Shown here piece after piece: positions 5,864-9,665 of a stretch of 9,665 nucleotides of DNA; the stretch's first letter is position 1, and each line of letters starts with the position of its first letter. The position numbers and the translations under genes are program-made. Source of the stretch: CAZBUH01 sp964495095 (GTDB lineage Bacteria > Bacillota > Clostridia > Oscillospirales > Oscillospiraceae); NCBI GenBank assembly GCA_964495095.1, contig CAZBUH010000081.1, forward strand, positions 1-9,665, written 5' to 3'. The notes below the pieces were generated by a model. The model made no database searches and had not been told where the DNA came from. It saw only the letters and a list, made by a program, of their open reading frames with translations.

Positions 5864-7405
5864 ATGAAGCTCTCCCTCGCCCCCAATCTGACGCCGGAGC
5901 TCCTCCGGGATGTGCCGCTGGGCGAAATAGGCTTTGAGCTTTCCGACGCGCCGGGCGTAAAGGACGAGCCATGGCTCGTAATACTGGACCCGGAGCGCTC
6001 CGGAAGGGACGACGCTCAATATATAGCCGGGCTACGGCGTGAAAAGCGTTTTATCGAGTTTATTATCGTCGCCCGGAACAGGGATTTCGACATGCTGCGG
6101 AAATTTCTCCGTCTGGGTGTCATAGACTGCCTTTTGCTCCCCTGCCCGCCTCAGGAATGGCGGCGCTCCCTGGAGGACGCCAGAGATATACTGTCCAGCC
6201 GATGGCTCACCTGGAACGCCGTGCGCATATCGGACGTGTACCGGGAGCACATGGCCGAGCTTCTGGGCAGCAGCCGCACCCAATGGGACGAGGGTGCGCT
6301 TATCGATAAAGTCCAGACGCTGTACGATGGCAGCGGCACGTCCTTTTTCGTTCTCTGCCTCTGGCTCAAATTTTCCTCCTCCGGCATGGATTTCAGCCAG
6401 ATGTCCGGCACCGGCGACGCCCTTGAGAAGCTTGTGCAGCGGTTTTTCCGGCTCAGAGGGCTGACCGCTGTCACCATGAATCAGCACGGCATGCTTATCG
6501 TGGCTCTCAGATGCCCCCATGCCAGGGATGTCACCGCGGACGCCCAGGAGCTTCTCGGGGAGATGAAGCGCCTGCCTGAGTTTTCAAAAGTCAGCGCCGT
6601 TATAGGCGTGTCCTCCGGCAGGGACGGAGACGGGGATATTTTTTCCCAGCTCCACGAGGCGACCAGGGCCGTATACGCCCACTCATCTCTCGGCACGAAT
6701 CGGGTAATACCCTACAGCTCTCTCCGCTTTGACTCGCCCGACCCCCAGAGCATATTTACGGCGGAATGCAAATCCCGAATATCCACTCTTGTGGAGCTTG
6801 TGGATATCTCCGGCTTAAACGGCGAAATAGACCGCCTGCGGCATCTTGACGGCGGCGGCCGGGACCCCGGGAAAACGCCTCTTTTCCATCTTTATAACAG
6901 TTTTTTCGAGATATTCATAACGGCCCTGCGGCAGATACTGCCCAACGACAGGGCCTACTATATCCAGGATCAGTACAACAGGGCCATGCAGGACTCCGAC
7001 ACGCCTGAGGAGCTGACGGAGGCCCTGCGGAGCTGGACCTCCGCCCAGCTATCGGGCTTTGAGCAGCACCGGGATTCGGGGCTTGTGGTGCGGAACGCCA
7101 AACGGTATATTCAGAATAATTTCCGTGAAAAGCTCACCCGCGAGGCTGTGGCCAGGGCCGTGGGTCTCAACCCAAATTATTTCAGCACTCTTTTCAGCCG
7201 GGAAGCGGGGATGAAATTCTCCGACTATCTCCGGGATGTGCGCATAACCGAGGCAAAGCGGCTGCTGGCCGATACCACCGGCAGCGTGGCTTCTATCGCC
7301 AACGCCGTCGGTTACAGCGAATACAGGCACTTCTGCAAGACCTTCTCCCGCTCCGTCGGCGCATCCCCATCGGAGTACAGGAAAAAGTGCCGCAGCATCG
7401 AATAG
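5864..7405 (+). CDS. AraC-family transcriptional regulator with degenerate receiver domain (YesN-like)
   Basis: A 513-aa DNA-binding regulator. Start ATG at 5864 has GAGGTGA nine bases upstream (5848-5854). Residues 1 to about 115 resemble a response-regulator receiver: ILDPERSG (40-47) aligns with the phosphoacceptor strand, FIIVARNRDFDMLRKF (66-81) with the strand 4/helix 4 region, and LRLGVIDCLLLPCPPQEW (82-99) with the usual LGVxDYLLKP block. The N-terminal acidic pair is absent, the Ser/Thr of strand 4 is Ala70, and the conserved Lys is a Leu, so normal phosphorylation switching is unlikely. Residues about 140-290 match the GGDEF-like middle region of YesN-type proteins (VIGVSSGRDGDGD, 246-258; EATRAVYAHSSLGTNRVIPY, 265-284). 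Residues about 408-510 are the AraC DNA-binding domain with two helix-turn-helix units, around REAVARAVGLNPNYF (426-440) and SVASIANAVGYSEYRHF (474-490). It is divergent from the binding-protein gene and 43 nt upstream of the glycosidase, so control of both, and of itself, is likely. No sensor kinase is present. Confidence 0.9.
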   Translation: MKLSLAPNLTPELLRDVPLGEIGFELSDAPGVKDEPWLVILDPERSGRDDAQYIAGLRREKRFIEFIIVARNRDFDMLRKFLRLGVIDCLLLPCPPQEWRRSLEDARDILSSRWLTWNAVRISDVYREHMAELLGSSRTQWDEGALIDKVQTLYDGSGTSFFVLCLWLKFSSSGMDFSQMSGTGDALEKLVQRFFRLRGLTAVTMNQHGMLIVALRCPHARDVTADAQELLGEMKRLPEFSKVSAVIGVSSGRDGDGDIFSQLHEATRAVYAHSSLGTNRVIPYSSLRFDSPDPQSIFTAECKSRISTLVELVDISGLNGEIDRLRHLDGGGRDPGKTPLFHLYNSFFEIFITALRQILPNDRAYYIQDQYNRAMQDSDTPEELTEALRSWTSAQLSGFEQHRDSGLVVRNAKRYIQNNFREKLTREAVARAVGLNPNYFSTLFSREAGMKFSDYLRDVRITEAKRLLADTTGSVASIANAVGYSEYRHFCKTFSRSVGASPSEYRKKCRSIE

Positions 7406-7448
7406 ACCGGCCGCCCGTTGGCCCCGCTCCAACGATCTGGAGGTAATA

Positions 7449-9164
7449 ATGAAAAAACACCCCGCCCGATTCCGGGCAGTAATTATAGCCCTTTCCCTGC
7501 TGTTTGCCCTCTGTCTCTGGGAGGTTATAGCCTCCCAAAGCCCGTACCTGCTGGCCTTTAAGCGGGCCGTGAAATACGATTTTCTGGGCCTGTCCGCGGA
7601 AAATATCGACGCCGAAACAGCCGGCCTGGGCACCTTTACCCTTTCCGAGACGGATTGCGCCAAAATCTACGCCGGCGGCGGCTTTACCCGCCTTGTAAAC
7701 TACTCTGACGGCTACCAGTTGGATATGCCCCCGGACACGGAGTTTGATTTTTCCCTGGCCCCGCTGTACACCGGCTTTTCCGGCCCCGGCTTCGACGGGG
7801 TGATATCCAGAGAGACCGCCACTTACGCCAGCGCAAAGGACGCCGTCACCTTCGAGCTCTCCACGCTCCTGCCCTTCATCTTTCAGGACAGCACCGTAAA
7901 GGAGTATGTGGCGCACTATGAATACCGCTTTCTCTTAGATGGAACCTGGCAGGAAAATAACCGCGTCTCGGTACAGACATATGAGGAAAACGGCGTCGAA
8001 TTTATAAGCGCCGTTATAAACAGCCCGGGCAGCGCCGAATTTGACGCCTATCTCTACGCCACGGTATACACGAAAAGCCGGGAGTACCTGCGGATAATGC
8101 TCCGGTACGACAGCACGGACGCTGAGACGCCGGAGGCCTTCCGGCGGAATATAGCGGACATCCGCTGCTTTGACCCCATGGGAAACGCCGACTTCGATAC
8201 GGATTACCGCCCCATCCTGCCGGATAGCTGGAGCAGCGGGACCCGGGAGCTTTATGATTCCATCGCAGGCTCCGGAGAGCTTATGTGGGGCGTTTTTGTC
8301 CGGGACATTATGGGCCAGGGCATAGATGAAACTGTGCCGGCCCTTGAGGAGAAGCTGGACTACCATTTTGACGTTATCCTGGCCTACAGGCATTTCGGCG
8401 ACGCCTTTCCCACGGAGTTTATGGAGAAAAACCGGCAGGACGGCAGGATAACCGAGCTTACATGGCAGATAACCTCCAACAACAACCTTGACCTTACCGC
8501 CCCGTCGCCCATGCTGAATATATACCGCGGGGAGCTGGACGTGCAGATACGCTCCTTTGCCCGGTCCGCGGCGGAGTGGGGACACCCCTTCCTTTTCAGG
8601 CTCAACAACGAGATGAACTCCGACTGGACAAGCTACTCCGGCGTTGTGAATATGTCCGACCCGTCAATTTACACCGCCGTCTGGCGGAGGATATACGATA
8701 TTTTTCAGGAGGAGGGGGCCGTAAACTGTATATGGATCTATAATCCCAATGACCGAAGCTCCCCGCCCTCCAGATGGAACGACTCCCTGGCCTACTTCCC
8801 CGGCGGTACCTATGTCCAGATGCTCGGCGTCACAGGCTACAATAACGGCACCTATTACAGCGAAAAATGGGGCGAAAAATGGCGGGAATTTACAGAGATA
8901 TACGATGGAATTGAGAGCCTGTACGCCCCGCGCTTTTCGGAATTTCCCTGGATAATAACGGAGTTTGCCTCATCCAGCATAGGCGGCGACAAGGCCAAAT
9001 GGATAGACGGGATGTTCCAGAGCATCGGGAACTACAAAAATATAAAGATTGCCGTCTGGTTCAGCTACGCCGACTTTGACGGCGCCATCCCCGCCCGGCC
9101 CTATTGGCTGGACGAGACGGAGGAAACCGCCGGGGCCTTCCGGCGGGGCCTCCACGGGGAATAA
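7449..9164 (+). CDS. GH26-like glycoside hydrolase with unrecognised N-terminal domain
   Basis: A 571-aa secreted or membrane-anchored enzyme. GGAGGT (7439-7444) lies four bases before the ATG at 7449. Residues 8-28 form a hydrophobic signal or anchor after MKKHPARFR; Cys22 is not in a good lipobox. Residues about 40-250 are an unrecognised, probably beta-rich domain. From about 275 to the end the sequence resembles the GH26 (beta-mannanase clan) barrel: MWGVFVRD (279-286), FLFRLNNEMNSDW (381-393) with Glu388 as predicted acid/base, WIYNPN (429-434), VQMLGVTGYNNGTYY (456-470), PWIITEFASSSIGG (500-513) with Glu505 as predicted nucleophile, and AVWFSYADFDG (535-545). The His that normally precedes the acid/base in GH26 (HEMN) is Asn387. 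Both catalytic Glu are kept, so activity is plausible, with altered specificity possible. Similar GH26-like proteins in Clostridia can belong to exopolysaccharide metabolism as well as mannan breakdown, and the sequence does not decide between them. Probably co-transcribed with the regulator, 43 nt upstream. Confidence 0.8.
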   Translation: MKKHPARFRAVIIALSLLFALCLWEVIASQSPYLLAFKRAVKYDFLGLSAENIDAETAGLGTFTLSETDCAKIYAGGGFTRLVNYSDGYQLDMPPDTEFDFSLAPLYTGFSGPGFDGVISRETATYASAKDAVTFELSTLLPFIFQDSTVKEYVAHYEYRFLLDGTWQENNRVSVQTYEENGVEFISAVINSPGSAEFDAYLYATVYTKSREYLRIMLRYDSTDAETPEAFRRNIADIRCFDPMGNADFDTDYRPILPDSWSSGTRELYDSIAGSGELMWGVFVRDIMGQGIDETVPALEEKLDYHFDVILAYRHFGDAFPTEFMEKNRQDGRITELTWQITSNNNLDLTAPSPMLNIYRGELDVQIRSFARSAAEWGHPFLFRLNNEMNSDWTSYSGVVNMSDPSIYTAVWRRIYDIFQEEGAVNCIWIYNPNDRSSPPSRWNDSLAYFPGGTYVQMLGVTGYNNGTYYSEKWGEKWREFTEIYDGIESLYAPRFSEFPWIITEFASSSIGGDKAKWIDGMFQSIGNYKNIKIAVWFSYADFDGAIPARPYWLDETEETAGAFRRGLHGE

Positions 9165-9202
9165 CCGCCGCCAAATGGGATGCGGATTTTCACGGAGCCC
9201 GG

Positions 9203-9231
9203 CGCCGCAATATTGCCCGGCGGTGATTTTT
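9203..9231 (+). terminator. Weak terminator candidate after the glycosidase gene
   Basis: CGCCG (9203-9207) and CGGCG (9218-9222) can pair around a ten-base loop, followed after four bases by TTTTT (9227-9231). The stem is only 5 bp, and the loop overlaps a ten-base palindrome GCAATATTGC (9207-9216). It is the only plus-strand hairpin with a T-tract near the stop codon at 9164, hence listed with low confidence. Confidence 0.3.
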
Positions 9232-9281
9232 CTAAAAAAGCGTTAAAGCAGGCGGTCTTTCCTCTCTGGAAAGGCCGCTGC
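9232..9281 (-). terminator. Leftward intrinsic terminator candidate
   Basis: CGGTCTTTCC (9253-9262) pairs with GGAAAGGCCG (9268-9277), one G-U pair included, around a TCTCT loop. The stem continues with GCAG (9248-9251) and CTGC (9278-9281) past a single bulged G. On the plus strand no T-tract follows. On the minus strand the hairpin is followed by TTTAACGCTTTTTT, so it fits termination of a transcript entering from the right edge and converging on the glycosidase gene. Confidence 0.55.
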
Positions 9282-9286
9282 AGCTT

Positions 9287-9665
9287 GTCAAAAAACTCCG
9301 ACCCAGAGGAAAGCCTCGCTGTTCATAGACATAATAATTCTTCTGTTAGCTTAATGATCGGTCCTTAATTATCATTTCTTACCTCTCAGCAAATTTCAGT
9401 TTGTAGCTCAGACATGAAACAACACCGCCACAGATTGGTGAAAAATTCTACTATTTGTTTTCAAAACCTTCGTTACGGTACCTCATCATTTTTTGGGGGC
9501 TCTTTCCTTATGCTGACCCAGGGCGGGGATGTGTAGGTTTGTCAAACATATTGAACAGCAATTCCGAAGTGGGAAACCGGTTAAGGGGCCCCATTGGCAA
9601 GTTGTTGGAATGGCGGTTATGGACAGCGAGTTGTTTTGCAAAATCACTAAGAGAGAAAAAGGGAT
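9287..9665. other. Low-GC intergenic or decayed region at the right edge; no convincing gene
   Basis: The composition changes here: 9301-9480 is about 37% GC by hand count, clearly below the GC-rich genes to the left. No gene with a good ribosome binding site is visible. Several frames are nevertheless open. On plus, one frame runs from 9407 to the edge (86 codons, no ATG), one from ATG 9529 to the edge (45 codons), and a closed 40-aa ORF spans 9414-9536. On minus, a 59-codon frame enters from the edge and stops at 9486-9488. None is recognised as a known family. Possible explanations are the edge of a mobile or decayed element, a structured RNA, or the end of a gene lying mostly outside the window. 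The minus-strand reading gains slight support from the leftward terminator at 9232-9281. Confidence 0.5.

Noticed and set aside
7293..7916. Overlapping minus-strand ORFs (7049-7663, 7293-7916) spanning the regulator-glycosidase junction, and similar ones at 7935-8585
   Set aside because: Typical GC-rich antisense shadows; the plus strand carries recognised proteins with good starts throughout.
9306..9317. GAGG/CCTC mini-hairpin as an RNA element
   Set aside because: A 4-bp stem is expected by chance and no further structure supports it.
9414..9536. 40-aa ORF starting MKQHRHRLVK
   Set aside because: No ribosome binding site, overlaps other open frames, and no recognised motif; kept only as part of the description of the edge region.

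Overview
The window looks like chromosomal DNA of a GC-rich, anaerobic Firmicute of the class Clostridia (Oscillospiraceae/Lachnospiraceae-like, gut or rumen type). The grounds are strong AGGAGG-type ribosome binding sites, a lipoprotein sugar-binding protein with a Gram-positive lipobox and acidic linker, a YesN-like AraC regulator, and intrinsic terminators. The taxon is inferred from gene style only. No phage, plasmid, CRISPR, tRNA or rRNA feature was found.

Layout: (1) 1-165 is a promoter region with a good -35/extended -10 and a 30-bp near-perfect palindrome over the -10. (2) 166-1890 (+) is a CocE/NonD-type alpha/beta hydrolase (574 aa). (3) 1893-1936 is a strong bidirectional terminator. 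(4) 2038-3813 (-) is a paralogous hydrolase (591 aa) converging on the first. (5) 3814-3962 is a spacer holding a very stable GC hairpin without a U-tract. (6) 3963-5660 (-) is an extracellular solute-binding lipoprotein (565 aa), probably in one operon with the second hydrolase. (7) 5661-5863 is a divergent promoter region. (8) 5864-7405 (+) is an AraC-family regulator with a degenerate receiver domain (513 aa). (9) 7449-9164 (+) is a membrane-anchored or secreted GH26-like glycosidase with an unrecognised N-terminal domain (571 aa), probably co-transcribed with the regulator. (10) 9165-9665 has no convincing gene. It holds a hairpin that would terminate leftward transcription, followed by a low-GC stretch open in several frames up to the window edge.

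Read together, 3963-9164 looks like a carbohydrate-responsive locus. A surface binding protein would capture a glycan, a surface GH26-like enzyme would cut it, and a YesN/AraC-type regulator would control the divergent units. The cytoplasmic CocE-type hydrolases could remove ester or amide substituents from imported material. That link is inference: no ABC permease, ATPase or sensor kinase is encoded here, and the substrate cannot be read from the sequence. The most distinctive points are the paralogous hydrolases lacking the expected catalytic Asp, one of them in the operon place where permeases usually follow a binding protein; the pseudo-receiver regulator; and the two-domain GH26-like protein.
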